From a virus: DNA of 64,000 nt. The notes under the pieces were generated by a model. The model did not search any database, was not told the origin of the DNA, and worked only from the letters and a program-made list of their open reading frames with translations. The position numbers and the translations under genes are program-made. Of this stretch, positions 24,543-32,763 are shown piece by piece. The stretch covers positions 1-64,000 of the IMG/VR virus record IMGVR_UViG_3300045919_000635; one strand, 5' to 3'. Each line of letters opens with the position of its first letter. The stretch's first letter is position 1.

Positions 24543-25187
24543 TTAATTCCAATATCTATAATTTGCACTACCACTACCAACCGAACCAAATAAAGAGCCT
24601 AAAATAGACCCCTGTGCCCCAATTCCCGCCGCTGTAATACGAGCATTTGCATCAATTGATGCTAGCTTCTCAGCATTAGATTGCTGTGCCCTAGCGAGCG
24701 CAGATTGATTTTGATAATCAGTTCCTGCTAGTAGTTGCTGATTGTATCTAGCATGATCGGCAGCTGATAGCTGATGCTGAAATTGCTGATTTCGTACAGT
24801 ATCATCATGTTCTTCTTTTTCTATATCAACAAAATCCCTACCAGCGATATCACGTTTTGTCGTATCGACACTATACGCATAGCTAGGTATTTGTGAGTTT
24901 TGTAAAGCAGCGGTTGTATTAACTTTGCTTTGATAATCGGTCTGTGCTTTTTGCGAGTAAGCATCACTTGCTAATTTTGCTCCTTCACGAGCTGCACTTA
25001 ATTGAGTTGAATAACTGTTATTGCTCGCATTTTGCGCCGCTTGATTTTGTGCGCTTAAATTTTCAGCAACCGTTGGGGATGATGGCACACTAGGAGCATC
25101 AAAAGAATATTTATTTGAGCCACCAAAAGCCGAAGTAACGAAATCCTGTAAATCCTTTGCCGTACTGCCAAATAAACTATCTGCCAT
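24543..25187 (-). CDS. Ala/Gln-rich probable virion protein (214 aa)
   Basis: I use ATG 25187 (MADSLFGSTAKDLQDFVTSA), not the longer frame to 25226. The body is a long Ala/Ser/Gln helix region (LSAQNQAAQNASNNSYSTQL), and the end is Gly-rich (GAQGSILGSLFGSVGSGSAN). It is probably an internal or tail-tube-associated virion protein, partner of the gene downstream. Function inferred from composition and position only. Confidence 0.6.
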   Translation of the reverse strand: MADSLFGSTAKDLQDFVTSAFGGSNKYSFDAPSVPSSPTVAENLSAQNQAAQNASNNSYSTQLSAAREGAKLASDAYSQKAQTDYQSKVNTTAALQNSQIPSYAYSVDTTKRDIAGRDFVDIEKEEHDDTVRNQQFQHQLSAADHARYNQQLLAGTDYQNQSALARAQQSNAEKLASIDANARITAAGIGAQGSILGSLFGSVGSGSANYRYWN

Positions 25188-25188
25188 A

Positions 25189-25668
25189 CTATATTTGCTC
25201 AACTTTAATTTTGAAAGTAAGCTCAAACACCAATGGAATTACAATTGGTTGGACTTGTGTATTTTGGGATGCGGGTAAAGCTACTGAGTACGATTGAGGA
25301 AGCGATACTCCTGCGGAGTCACTTCGTGAACGCGCTTCTGTGTTTGGGTTTTGTGCATACCCACCATTACCTTGCATCTGGCTTTTGAATGCGATCGCAT
25401 TCTGTAAAGCTTGCAATAATTCCATCTGTGGCATCGAAGGTAGATTATGAAATTCCCGTGGTTGCGGAGTTGGGTTATTTTGCTGCATCACGGGTGGTGG
25501 CTGCATAGGTCGATTTGTATCCCCCGGTGACATGGGTACTTGGGTAGGATCAATAAAACCCGGATAAGCTTGATTTAACCAAGCATCGCCTAAGTCACCG
25601 CTTTGGACATTTGGGTTATACCTTGGTTGCCCCGGTATTATATGAGAATTAGGATTGTCTTGATTCAC
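25189..25668 (-). CDS. Pro/Gln-rich hypothetical protein (159 aa)
   Basis: GTG 25668 overlaps the previous TGA (GTGA). Pro/Asn/Gln-rich and probably disordered (QPPPVMQQNNPTPQPREFHN) with a short helical centre (MPQMELLQALQNAIAFKSQM) and a beta-like end (IVIPLVFELTFKIKVEQI). The stop lies one base before the ATG of the next gene. A virion-associated linker protein is plausible. Confidence 0.55.
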   Translation of the reverse strand: MNQDNPNSHIIPGQPRYNPNVQSGDLGDAWLNQAYPGFIDPTQVPMSPGDTNRPMQPPPVMQQNNPTPQPREFHNLPSMPQMELLQALQNAIAFKSQMQGNGGYAQNPNTEARSRSDSAGVSLPQSYSVALPASQNTQVQPIVIPLVFELTFKIKVEQI

Positions 25669-25970
25669 GAAAAATCATCCCCTAGAGACGACGGATTTTG
25701 TAGCTTTGTTATAACTCTATCTTGTTGGGGATTCAGTAGGGGTGGCACCGGTAAATCTGTCGGCAACCCATCCGGGAACGCCAAATCTATTTCTTTCCTA
25801 GTTCTTAACACTGCCATTTCATGTATACAGTATCCGCCTACTGATTTTATCCCCGTAAATCCACTGCTCCAATCGCTTCTATATTGTTCAGATAATGCAG
25901 ATGCTCCTGCGATCGCACCACGAGATGCGATCGCATCGGGGCAGTTGCATTTGGGGGGTCGAAAAGCCAT
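25665..25970 (-). CDS. hypothetical protein (101 aa)
   Basis: ATG 25970 (MAFRPPKCNCPDAIASRGAI). HIP1 octamers encode two AIA stretches near the N-terminus. The rest reads YCIHEMAVLRTRKEIDLAFP, then PVPPLLNPQQDRVITKLQNP. No family recognised. GTGA coupling to the downstream gene supports the frame. Confidence 0.55.
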   Translation of the reverse strand: MAFRPPKCNCPDAIASRGAIAGASALSEQYRSDWSSGFTGIKSVGGYCIHEMAVLRTRKEIDLAFPDGLPTDLPVPPLLNPQQDRVITKLQNPSSLGDDFS

Positions 25971-25975
25971 AAAAG

Positions 25976-26161
25976 TTATTCTTCAAAGTGTTCAATCTTC
26001 AGTAATTTGCCGTTTACAAATTCCCATCGGCTTACTAAGTGTGCGTAGTCTGACCCTGGCGAAGTGTAAATTTTGATTTTGTCTTCTTCAATTTCAAAGT
26101 TTTGATTACTGGCTTGAAGCATGGAAATAATTTGTTCTTTATCAGAAAAAGATTTGCTCAT
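25976..26161 (-). CDS. hypothetical protein (61 aa)
   Basis: ATG 26161. MSKSFSDKEQIISMLQASNQ, then FEIEEDKIKIYTSPGSDYAH: a helix followed by a beta-rich half. It is the first gene of this leftward set and divergent from the gene at 26204, with about 40 bp of AT-rich DNA between that must hold both promoters. Confidence 0.55.
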   Translation of the reverse strand: MSKSFSDKEQIISMLQASNQNFEIEEDKIKIYTSPGSDYAHLVSRWEFVNGKLLKIEHFEE

Positions 26162-26203
26162 GGTTTATTATTCTTAAAAATATACCTTTATTAATATTTT
26201 GAC

Positions 26204-26584
26204 ATGGATGCTAACATTATTAATTCTCAATCCCAAATTATCGTTACGCTGCAAGAAAAATTAGTGGAAGCGATCGCCAAAGGGGATTGGAGCGCAACAG
26301 ACAATTGGGGGAAATACCTATATAATGCGGTATTAGTTTACGGTAATCTCGCCCAGGAAAACTTTATGACATTAAAAGAAAATATCGAATATCTCGCTAA
26401 AGCGATCGCCGACAAAGATGCTCTGATTGCCAACCTTCGGACAGAAAACACCAACCTCAAAACAGAGAATGAACTGCTGAAATCGGATGATGCTACCGAT
26501 AAAACTCAAATTTTAGATTTTGCAGAAGGGCAAAAAGCAGCAGAAGCGCTAGTTGTTAGCCTGCAATCTATCCAACCAGGTTAG
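26204..26584 (+). CDS. coiled-coil protein (126 aa)
   Basis: ATG 26204. Helical throughout, with a leucine-zipper-like coiled coil (NLRTENTNLKTENELLKSDD) and a HIP1-encoded AIA. It is followed directly by a terminator, so it is a one-gene rightward unit inside the leftward structural region. Function unknown. Confidence 0.65.
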   Translation: MDANIINSQSQIIVTLQEKLVEAIAKGDWSATDNWGKYLYNAVLVYGNLAQENFMTLKENIEYLAKAIADKDALIANLRTENTNLKTENELLKSDDATDKTQILDFAEGQKAAEALVVSLQSIQPG

Positions 26585-26590
26585 TTAGTT

Positions 26591-26630
26591 CCCGCCGACT
26601 AGCATTTAACTAGTTAGCGGGTTTATTCGG
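26591..26630 (+). terminator. terminator after the coiled-coil gene
   Basis: CCCGC (26591-26595) pairs with GCGGG (26617-26621), with an inner CTAG/CTAG pairing, followed by TTTATT. A good stem with a modest U-tract, 6 nt after the stop codon. Confidence 0.6.
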
Positions 26631-26688
26631 ATTTTAAACGTAGAGCTTTAGTAACGTGTAATAATTCTACCATGTATGAATAATAGTT

Positions 26689-27111
26689 ATGCCAAAGTAT
26701 TACGATTCTCCAGACCAGATAAGGGAAACACTTGGTTTAAAACCTTGGGATGAGTTTAAGAAAAAGATTAAGGATGATACAAGTAACCTTGGAATCAGTT
26801 CCATTCCCCGTGAGTTTATAGATAAAAATAGGCGCACTGGGCGAACAACTAAAATGCTTGTAGATGCAGTATACGAGGCTCAATCAAAGATAGTTGCCAT
26901 CTCAGCGTATAATGAAAAATATGAAAAAAGCTTAGTCTCACAAGCCAGATTAATGTGCGATAGAGTGGGAATTACGAGAGACAATATCCACTCTTATCAA
27001 GAAGCAAAACGAAATAATGTAAGAGAGTTTAGTTTATTTTCTGACCATTATTCAGGGATGCCACAGGGTGACATTCCCATACAGTCTAGTATTCTCCACC
27101 GTATAGCGTGA
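26689..27111 (+). CDS. truncated P-loop-like protein (140 aa)
   Basis: RREFIDKN-type lead-in then RRTGRTTKMLVDAVYEAQSK and IVAISAYNEKYEKSLVSQAR. GRTTKML resembles a nucleotide-binding loop and the strand KIVAISA could follow it, as in small helicase-like phage proteins. The frame ends after 140 residues, overlapping the convergent structural gene by 26 nt, so the C-terminal part of a longer ATPase may be missing. Assignment is tentative. Confidence 0.45.
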   Translation: MPKYYDSPDQIRETLGLKPWDEFKKKIKDDTSNLGISSIPREFIDKNRRTGRTTKMLVDAVYEAQSKIVAISAYNEKYEKSLVSQARLMCDRVGITRDNIHSYQEAKRNNVREFSLFSDHYSGMPQGDIPIQSSILHRIA

Positions 27112-27574
27112 CATGAATGGGGGATGCGATCGCCGTCGTCAACGCAAACCCCCACTGAATCGGACGCAAAGTAGAATTTATCCGCAGTCCTTGAAAGCTT
27201 GACAAGTCACCATTTTGAGGCACGGGAAACAAGATATCTTTCAACGGCATTTTATAACTTGGTAGTTCAACCGCTGCATCATAACTAGCCGCCGCGATCG
27301 CTCTAGATGCAGCCTTCCTCCACTTGGGCGATGTCTCATCTAATAACTGATAAAACATCATTACAGTGGTAGCCACAATCGTCCCTGTCAGTTGTAAATC
27401 AATCATTTCGACTAATGCCCCATTCCCTTGGCTATAAGTATCACTGGTGCTGTATGCAATTACAGGAGTAGTGCCAGGGGTTGAAGGGGTGCAAACTTGG
27501 GTTGTTAAATCAACAACTCCCAATATCCCCATTGTTTGCATGAATGCGGGGGAGGTGTTTGGTGCATCAGACAT
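27086..27574 (-). CDS. probable virion structural protein (162 aa)
   Basis: ATG 27574. Beta-rich, Thr/Val-rich sequence (VVDLTTQVCTPSTPGTTPVI, then MIDLQLTGTIVATTVMMFYQ) and an end rich in aromatic and Gly residues (PIHVTLYGGEY). It is the last gene of the portal-capsid leftward series, where head-completion or tail-tip proteins are usual. No family match. Confidence 0.55.
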   Translation of the reverse strand: MSDAPNTSPAFMQTMGILGVVDLTTQVCTPSTPGTTPVIAYSTSDTYSQGNGALVEMIDLQLTGTIVATTVMMFYQLLDETSPKWRKAASRAIAAASYDAAVELPSYKMPLKDILFPVPQNGDLSSFQGLRINSTLRPIQWGFALTTAIASPIHVTLYGGEY

Positions 27575-27728
27575 TTATTTCTCCCAACAAATAAATAGCC
27601 CAAACCAAGAAAATTCTATTACCTTGGGCGTTGCTATCATTCGAGGTCGGTATTCTTTATACCAAGAATATCCCTTCATTCCCCAAGAATTAGCAATATA
27701 TAGCTTGTTTAAAAACATAATAATTTTT

Positions 27729-28214
27729 CTATGCACAATTTATCGCCATCCAGATGCGATCGCTCACACATGTATCGGCTGCCCCCGGTGGAGCGAGAAC
27801 ATAGCTATTGCCTAGATTAGCAAACAAGTACGCTGCATCCCCAGGACGGCGCAAATTAGGGACATTTAATTGAAATGCGAGGTCGTCGCAAGCTTTATAA
27901 TAAATCTCCCGATTCTTCTTTAAAACATCATCAATTGTTGCTGTGCGAGTTTGCCGATTGACATCCCCTAATATTTGTTGAAACTGACTAAAAACTAAGG
28001 AGTCGGTCGGGTCAGACATCCGAAATAACTTATCACATCTATTTAACAAGTTGATAATAGTGGGACCCGTTTTTCCCCACAGCGAATGATTATTCATTAT
28101 TGAATTAAGATGCGTTTCAAACATTTGGAGTGTCGCAGGGTTGATTCCTCGCGGTCTGTCGTAGCCTAAATGTGATGCAATCCTATCTCTAATATCGGTG
28201 GGGACTACTGGCAT
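27729..28214 (-). CDS. probable head-tail connection protein (161 aa)
   Basis: ATG 28214 (MPVVPTDIRDRIASHLGYDR). Helical protein with INLLNRCDKLFRMSDPTDSL and AFQLNVPNLRRPGDAAYLFA. Its size and place after the capsid gene fit a connector/adaptor, and the RDRIASHLGY start resembles adaptors that begin with a short helical bundle. Assignment by context only. It is followed by about 150 bp without a clear gene. Confidence 0.5.
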   Translation of the reverse strand: MPVVPTDIRDRIASHLGYDRPRGINPATLQMFETHLNSIMNNHSLWGKTGPTIINLLNRCDKLFRMSDPTDSLVFSQFQQILGDVNRQTRTATIDDVLKKNREIYYKACDDLAFQLNVPNLRRPGDAAYLFANLGNSYVLAPPGAADTCVSDRIWMAINCA

Positions 28215-28218
28215 AATT

Positions 28219-28929
28219 TCAATGACTAAAATCTAGGGTTTGAGCAAATTCCCGCCAAGGGAAACTCTCGTATGTAATATTCATCCGCAATACAAAGTTT
28301 TCAATTCCCTCATAATTCCCGTGGGAAGATAACCTCTCATCCTCAATAATTTTTGCTAATCCTTTATGACGACTTTTCGCCAAAGTATCCATTTCTGCCC
28401 GGACTTGGGAAGCTGTCTTATCTTGTTGTTTTTCCCAAGGGTAGGAAGAAATAAATTTATCACAAATATGTGCTTTAATTTCTGCCCAAGTTGCCGTATT
28501 AACCCTCAATAAATCGGTAGAAGGTGCATTTATAGGAGCCTGTTCTTTCAATACTAATTCACTTCCCTTTACTTGATAATAGCGGAAGCTGGCATCCCCC
28601 AATCTTGATACTCGATAAAATCCATTAATATCTAAATCCCCCGTTAACCGCACAAAAAACCCTAAGCGATCGCACCAAAACTCGCGTTTATCATGGGGTT
28701 CCCAAGGGGTCAAATTCTCTTCATTGACTACAAGTTCCATCTTTTGTTTATACTCCCCATCAATTAAATAATAAATTGTGTCGCCAATGTTAACTTTATC
28801 ATCTAATAAATACCCCTTTTGTTGTAGTAATTTGGTTGCGATCGCATACTCTTCTTGGGCGGGTAAAGGTTCTAGATTTTGACCTTCACGCCAATTTCTA
28901 ATATATTTTATCGCCCAAGAAATCATCAT
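28219..28929 (-). CDS. hypothetical structural-region protein (236 aa)
   Basis: ATG 28929 or 28926. N-terminal helices (MISWAIKYIRNWREGQNLEP), a beta-rich middle (GFFVRLTGDLDINGFYRVSR) and a charged helical end. It is four bases before the next gene, so co-transcribed. A purine-rich repeat lies directly upstream of its start. No family recognised. Confidence 0.55.
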   Translation of the reverse strand: MMISWAIKYIRNWREGQNLEPLPAQEEYAIATKLLQQKGYLLDDKVNIGDTIYYLIDGEYKQKMELVVNEENLTPWEPHDKREFWCDRLGFFVRLTGDLDINGFYRVSRLGDASFRYYQVKGSELVLKEQAPINAPSTDLLRVNTATWAEIKAHICDKFISSYPWEKQQDKTASQVRAEMDTLAKSRHKGLAKIIEDERLSSHGNYEGIENFVLRMNITYESFPWREFAQTLDFSH

Positions 28930-28930
28930 G

Positions 28931-29051
28931 AAGTTCGGGGGAAGAGGGAAGGAGGAAGAAGGATGAAATATTTCTCAACCAATACGACTCCGCATCGAAT
29001 TTTCTTTTTTCTTGTCAACCTTCTTCCCTCTTCCATCTTCCTTCTTCCTTC
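28931..29051. repeat. purine/pyrimidine-rich dispersed repeat, copy A
   Basis: A near-palindrome: a purine arm (AAGTTCGGGGGAAGAGGG and more), an AT-rich centre, and a pyrimidine arm made of CTTC/TTCC units. Related copies lie at 31071, 38545 and 51926. This copy fills the gap between two structural genes. Confidence 0.75.
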
Positions 29052-29052
29052 A

Positions 29053-29721
29053 TTAATACCCTGGAAATGGCAAATCAAAATTCCAAGGCTTAATTCCAGT
29101 ACCATCTAACCGATAAACCACATGAGCATAGATATAAGCTGTTGCCTTGGCTGAACTCAGCTTAATTCCGGTTCCTACTGCGGTATTTCCGGCGTTTGAC
29201 ACAGATATTTGCAAAGTCAACACCGAACCAGAAACCGTTTGCAATAACGAGGGGGATGCAGCATCCACAACTCCCGCACCCCTTTGCAAAACTGCCCACG
29301 AATTAGGAGTATAAAGGCTACTAGCAGCAGTAACCAAAGGAGATGTAACGGTGTGGGTAGTTCCACTACTTGGTGAAACTTTTAAATTTTCCCCAGTCGT
29401 CCCCACAATTGTACAATTCCTGGGTAAATCAATACCTGGGGTAACATCACTTCCTAACGGCTGCAAGTTTGGTAAGCGAAAATCAACTCGTTGAATTTGC
29501 GCTCCAATTGGAACAGTTAACGGCACATCTGGATACGTATCTTGAAAGTAAATAGGTTTTGAAACAGATACGTATAAGGGAATAACTGTTTGCAAAGTGT
29601 CGGTTATCTTGGCTCTAGCCCACTTCCAAACATACCGATTCCCATCGGGGGCAATGATTACTTGCGTATCTGGTTTGTACGGATCTGGATGAAAAATTAC
29701 GTTACCAACTGCTAAACTCAT
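29053..29721 (-). CDS. probable virion structural protein (222 aa)
   Basis: ATG 29721 (MSLAVGNVIFHPDPYKPDTQ). Strongly beta-rich with Thr/Ser/Val strands (GTTHTVTSPLVTAASSLYTP, then GSVLTLQISVSNAGNTAVGT), ending WNFDLPFPGY. It comes directly after the capsid gene, where head decoration or neck proteins are common. The purine-rich repeat directly downstream may have replaced its terminator. Confidence 0.55.
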   Translation of the reverse strand: MSLAVGNVIFHPDPYKPDTQVIIAPDGNRYVWKWARAKITDTLQTVIPLYVSVSKPIYFQDTYPDVPLTVPIGAQIQRVDFRLPNLQPLGSDVTPGIDLPRNCTIVGTTGENLKVSPSSGTTHTVTSPLVTAASSLYTPNSWAVLQRGAGVVDAASPSLLQTVSGSVLTLQISVSNAGNTAVGTGIKLSSAKATAYIYAHVVYRLDGTGIKPWNFDLPFPGY

Positions 29722-29773
29722 TTGTTGCGGTTCCTAGAATATTTAATGCGATCGCTCTTATACGAGAATTAAA

Positions 29774-31159
29774 TTAATCTCCATAAGTCCGCCCAACAAT
29801 GATGAAATCATCATTCAGCTTGCTTAATCCCATGAAGGCTTGCCAAATCACTATTAAATAGCGCCCGTAGTCATCGTTTAAATTGCGCTTAATCTTGACT
29901 GGAATTCCATCTTGAGAATCCCCGCCAAAAATCTCACCTACCGCATGTTGACCAAAGAAGTAGCCAGGATAAGCAGTTCGCAACTGACTACCCGTAGGAT
30001 GGCGTGTGGTGTCAGTAGAGGCAGTATATGTTAGCTGCACTTGCTTCAGGGGGATATTATTTGTTACCCAAATGCGGAATTGATTGTACACATACCCACC
30101 AGGCAACCCATTTTGAGAGGGACCGGGCATTGCCTGATTGTAGTAAGGCAAGAAACCGCCGATATTTGGTTGGGCGATGTAATTCAAGTCGGCAGGAGGC
30201 ATGAAGCCGGGTCCGTATAACCACTCCTGGGAGGACATGACCATCGGCACTGAATAATAAGCACTGCTGCTTACCAATTCCCGAAACCGGGCATCTTGCC
30301 GTAAGTGCGTCCACATTTTCGGGCTAATCAGCGCGTGATACAAATTATCTGGGAATGTGGGCGCTCGATTAATAATTAGCTGTTCTAATATTATGTCGAG
30401 GTCGTTAACGCCAAATTTTGGGGGTCCAGAGGCGTAAGTTCCCCCGTCAAGTACGCCACCAGGATTGTATTTGTTAGTAGAAGAATCTAGGGCATTGAGA
30501 TAAAATCTATCCGTGGTTAACCGGAAATCTTGTAATAGTGTTGTTGCCCCTACACTCGCATGAAATTGCGGTTGCACTAATGGTTCAGCGTAGCCCATAT
30601 CCCAGATGAGTCTCTGTTGATACTGCATTGCCGGAATTGAGAAACGGAAGTTTCCGGGTAGCGCTGGATTGTTTGGATCTCCCCCACCTGGTCCCGTTAT
30701 TTCTCGTAAAATAATCGGTATTTTTGACTTAGGAATTTGGCGAGTGTTGGCGGTTCCCAGTATCTCAACTTCGCTACGAGTGCGACTTTCTAGATCCATG
30801 TCTCCCGTATCTGGCAAATAGCCGAAACGGTCTGCCATGTAGACTTGTCCAGGGCGCATCCTGGGGTCTGCTAAGAAATCTGGCTGCACTGCCCACCGCG
30901 AAATTGTCGCAGCAGTAGGACGGTACAGCATCTCTGAAAGGACGTAAGGATAGTCCGTAAGTGCTAAAGTATTAGACAAAGTATTCCCAGATTGATGGAC
31001 TTCTGGGTAATAGCTTTCAAGACGTGGGAGCGCAATGCATACTTTGCTTCTACGTCTTTTTTTTAATAAAGGAAGGAGTTCGTGGGAAGAAGGAAGAAGG
31101 TTGAAAAGGAAAGAAATAAATAGAGATTTTTCATCCTTCTTCCCTCTTCCTTCGTTCAA
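29774..31159 (-). CDS. probable major capsid protein (461 aa frame)
   Basis: The body from ALTDYPYVLSEMLYRPTAAT resembles N4-gp56-type major capsid proteins: long N-arm, LIINRAPTFPDNLYHALISP, KMWTHLRQDARFRELV, and FGQHAVGEIFGG near the end. Size and place downstream of the portal fit. The first about 45 residues (NEGRGKKDEKSLFISFLFNL and on) are translated purine-rich repeat, and the only in-frame canonical start is a TTG at 31159 without a ribosome site. The natural N-terminus may start near CIALPRLESYYPEVHQ from a rare codon. Its own promoter (-10 TATAAT at 31180-31185) suggests high, separate expression. Confidence 0.65.
   Translation of the reverse strand: MNEGRGKKDEKSLFISFLFNLLPSSHELLPLLKKRRRSKVCIALPRLESYYPEVHQSGNTLSNTLALTDYPYVLSEMLYRPTAATISRWAVQPDFLADPRMRPGQVYMADRFGYLPDTGDMDLESRTRSEVEILGTANTRQIPKSKIPIILREITGPGGGDPNNPALPGNFRFSIPAMQYQQRLIWDMGYAEPLVQPQFHASVGATTLLQDFRLTTDRFYLNALDSSTNKYNPGGVLDGGTYASGPPKFGVNDLDIILEQLIINRAPTFPDNLYHALISPKMWTHLRQDARFRELVSSSAYYSVPMVMSSQEWLYGPGFMPPADLNYIAQPNIGGFLPYYNQAMPGPSQNGLPGGYVYNQFRIWVTNNIPLKQVQLTYTASTDTTRHPTGSQLRTAYPGYFFGQHAVGEIFGGDSQDGIPVKIKRNLNDDYGRYLIVIWQAFMGLSKLNDDFIIVGRTYGD
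31071..31157. repeat. purine/pyrimidine-rich dispersed repeat, copy B, inside the capsid frame
   Basis: On the plus strand: GGAAGGAGTTCGTGGGAAGA, an AT-rich centre, then CATCCTTCTTCCCTCTTCC. It lies within the 5' end of the capsid reading frame and keeps it open. Confidence 0.75.
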
Positions 31160-31179
31160 AAGATGAGGTATTCGTTGTC

Positions 31180-31185
31180 ATTATA
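31180..31185 (-). promoter_or_regulatory. -10 element (TATAAT) upstream of the capsid gene
   Basis: TATAAT on the minus strand, with a poor -35 (TAAACG region) about 17 bp upstream. It lies between the terminator at 31251 and the capsid frame, so it could give the capsid gene its own transcript. Confidence 0.4.
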
Positions 31186-31250
31186 AAATACGTTTTTAGG
31201 GCGTTTACTCGTATTTGTGTTTTTTACATTTATGCAAAGTTAAATACATT

Positions 31251-31290
31251 AAAAAAATAAAAAACTACCCAAAATTATTTTCAATTTGGG
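31251..31290 (-). terminator. minus-strand terminator upstream of the capsid gene
   Basis: On the minus strand CCCAAATT...AATTTTGGG forms a stem followed by a long T-run (plus-strand A-run at 31251-31265). It would end transcripts from the genes at 31.6-35.7 kb before the capsid gene. Confidence 0.55.
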
Positions 31291-31396
31291 CAGCTAATAA
31301 TTATTAATTGAGGTAGCGCGTTCGCGAAGCGTTGCCGTACTCGGCATCGCATTAATTGAGATGCGATCGCATTGATCCATCCTTACGGTAAAGATT

Positions 31397-31420
31397 TGTT
31401 AAGACCAATTGGTCTTAACA
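31397..31420. promoter_or_regulatory. 24-bp perfect palindrome (operator candidate)
   Basis: TGTTAAGACCAA followed by its exact reverse complement TTGGTCTTAACA. There is no spacer and no T-run, so it is a protein-binding dyad rather than a terminator. It lies in the roughly 430-bp intergenic region in front of the capsid gene. Confidence 0.55.
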
Positions 31421-31435
31421 ATACGCAACAACTCA

Positions 31436-31565
31436 AGAAAAGCGATGTCGTTCGCGCTTGCGTCCGATCTGCGGAGGCGACAAAGCTTCTCTTCTCCTGT
31501 CGGAGACGCCAAGGGCGAACGAGAGGCACGCGGCTACGCTAACGCACTTCGATTCATGCGATCGC
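31436..31565. repeat. GC-rich cyanobacterial intergenic repeat cluster
   Basis: Alternating palindromic pieces such as CTTCTCCTGTCGGAGACGCC, GGGCGAACGAGAGG and GGCTACGCTAACGCAC, ending in a HIP1 site. Similar fragments occur at 1197-1224, 7000-7025 and 58430-58450. They look like dispersed host-type repeats and carry no gene. Confidence 0.6.
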
Positions 31566-31587
31566 ACTCAATCAACAAGAGAAAAAA

Positions 31588-31995
31588 TTATCTAAACATT
31601 CCGGCAGTCGTTTGCATTGCTTGCCCGATTTGGTTGGCGTTTGTACTACGTGCATTACTTAATGCTTGAAGTTGGTTTGCAGCATTTTGGGCTGCATTCG
31701 CTTGGGCATTTAAAACCATAGCCCGTTGGGTGTTGACATTAGCAGCGGCATTGCCTAATCCAGCCGTCATCCCCTGTACCATACCGCTTTGATTTATCTG
31801 GGATTGGGCAGCCTCATTCGCCATCTGCTGTTGTAATGCCGTTTCTTGCTGAGGTGATAACGTAACACCTTGCTGTTTGAGCATATTGTAAGTTTGGGTA
31901 GCGCTTAATTGCCCTCCGGCATTATTGCCAGCCATCATTCCCGCTGTCATAGCGTTTGAAGTTTGACCATTCATGGGATTTTGTAGTGGAAACAT
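31588..31995 (-). CDS. Gln/Ala-rich virion-type protein, paralogue 1 (135 aa)
   Basis: ATG 31995. Helical, Gln/Asn/Ala-rich: LSPQQETALQQQMANEAAQS, then NTQRAMVLNAQANAAQNAAN, ending QTTAGMFR. It shares an order of motifs with the next gene upstream (see 32029-32490), so the two are tandem paralogues. Composition suggests internal virion or ejection proteins. A scaffold role is also possible. Confidence 0.65.
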   Translation of the reverse strand: MFPLQNPMNGQTSNAMTAGMMAGNNAGGQLSATQTYNMLKQQGVTLSPQQETALQQQMANEAAQSQINQSGMVQGMTAGLGNAAANVNTQRAMVLNAQANAAQNAANQLQALSNARSTNANQIGQAMQTTAGMFR

Positions 31996-32028
31996 GTTTT
32001 TCTTCCTTAATTATTTAGCGTTCAACGA

Positions 32029-32490
32029 TTACTTAAATAGTGACGTACTAGCATTTATGGCGTTGCTGATTGCAGCCGCATTGGTTGCCCTAGCAGCTTG
32101 TAAATTATTCAGTTGGTTAGCAACATTGTCGGCGTTGTATTTTTGGGCACTTACAACCATGTTTCTTTGGGTATTTGCGTTAGCGATTTCATTATTGAGT
32201 GGTGCTACTCGCTGCAATGTATCTAGTTGCAAATCCGCTTGACGTTGAGCCGCGTCATTCGCGTTATTTTGCATTAGCTCGGTTTCATCCTGGGCGCTGA
32301 GAGTTATATTTTTCTTAGCCGCCCACTGCCTAAGAGAGCCTATAGTTAGCTTTGGATTACCGTCTTTGTCGCGGGTTGGATCTTGTCCATTCCGGGAATT
32401 TAGATCAGCGGAATTATTGCCACCCATGAAACTGCCGGCAGCAGCTTGAACACTGCGACCAACAGCCCCGATAGCATCAGGAATACTCAT
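32029..32490 (-). CDS. Gln/Asn/Ala-rich virion-type protein, paralogue 2 (153 aa)
   Basis: ATG 32490 (MSIPDAIGAVGRSVQAAAGS). The C-terminal half, LSAQDETELMQNNANDAAQR then NTQRNMVVSAQKYNADNVAN ending NASTSLFK, aligns motif by motif with the 135-residue neighbour. The longer N-terminus adds a charged linker (DPTRDKDGNPKLTIGSLRQW). Probably an oligomeric helical virion protein. Confidence 0.65.
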   Translation of the reverse strand: MSIPDAIGAVGRSVQAAAGSFMGGNNSADLNSRNGQDPTRDKDGNPKLTIGSLRQWAAKKNITLSAQDETELMQNNANDAAQRQADLQLDTLQRVAPLNNEIANANTQRNMVVSAQKYNADNVANQLNNLQAARATNAAAISNAINASTSLFK

Positions 32491-32499
32491 TTTTTACCT

Positions 32500-32763
32500 C
32501 TAATAAACGGGACCATTCTGAGTCATCAAAACTACCCGCTGCTGCCCACTCCCATTACTCATGGGTTGCCCACCTTGGGTTTGTCCCGGTTGAGACTGCC
32601 CTCCCCACCGTTGAACATTTTGAACAACCCCAGTTATGCCACCAACCGTCGCGTCTCCTGCACCTTTTCCAATAACATTCCCGAACGCCTTAGCAGCTCC
32701 TACGGCAAGCCCGGTTACAGCGGCGGGTGCAGCTGCCAACAATAGCGGTAACATTATATCCAT
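32500..32763 (-). CDS. small membrane-active-type protein (87 aa)
   Basis: ATG 32763. It starts with a hydrophobic segment MDIMLPLLLAAAPAAVTGLA and a Gly/Ala-rich continuation (VGAAKAFGNVIGKGAGDATV), then a hydrophilic Gln/Gly tail. It could be a virion protein that inserts into the host membrane at DNA entry, or a holin-like peptide. It abuts the upstream gene's stop. Confidence 0.5.
   Translation of the reverse strand: MDIMLPLLLAAAPAAVTGLAVGAAKAFGNVIGKGAGDATVGGITGVVQNVQRWGGQSQPGQTQGGQPMSNGSGQQRVVLMTQNGPVY

Noticed and set aside
31409-31669. 86-codon plus-strand frame in front of the capsid gene
   Set aside because: It translates the palindrome and GC-rich dispersed repeats and runs antisense into a virion gene.
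32446-32745. Plus-strand frame of 99 codons over the small virion genes
   Set aside because: Antisense to two coupled leftward genes and of Pro/Ser/Leu-rich shadow composition.
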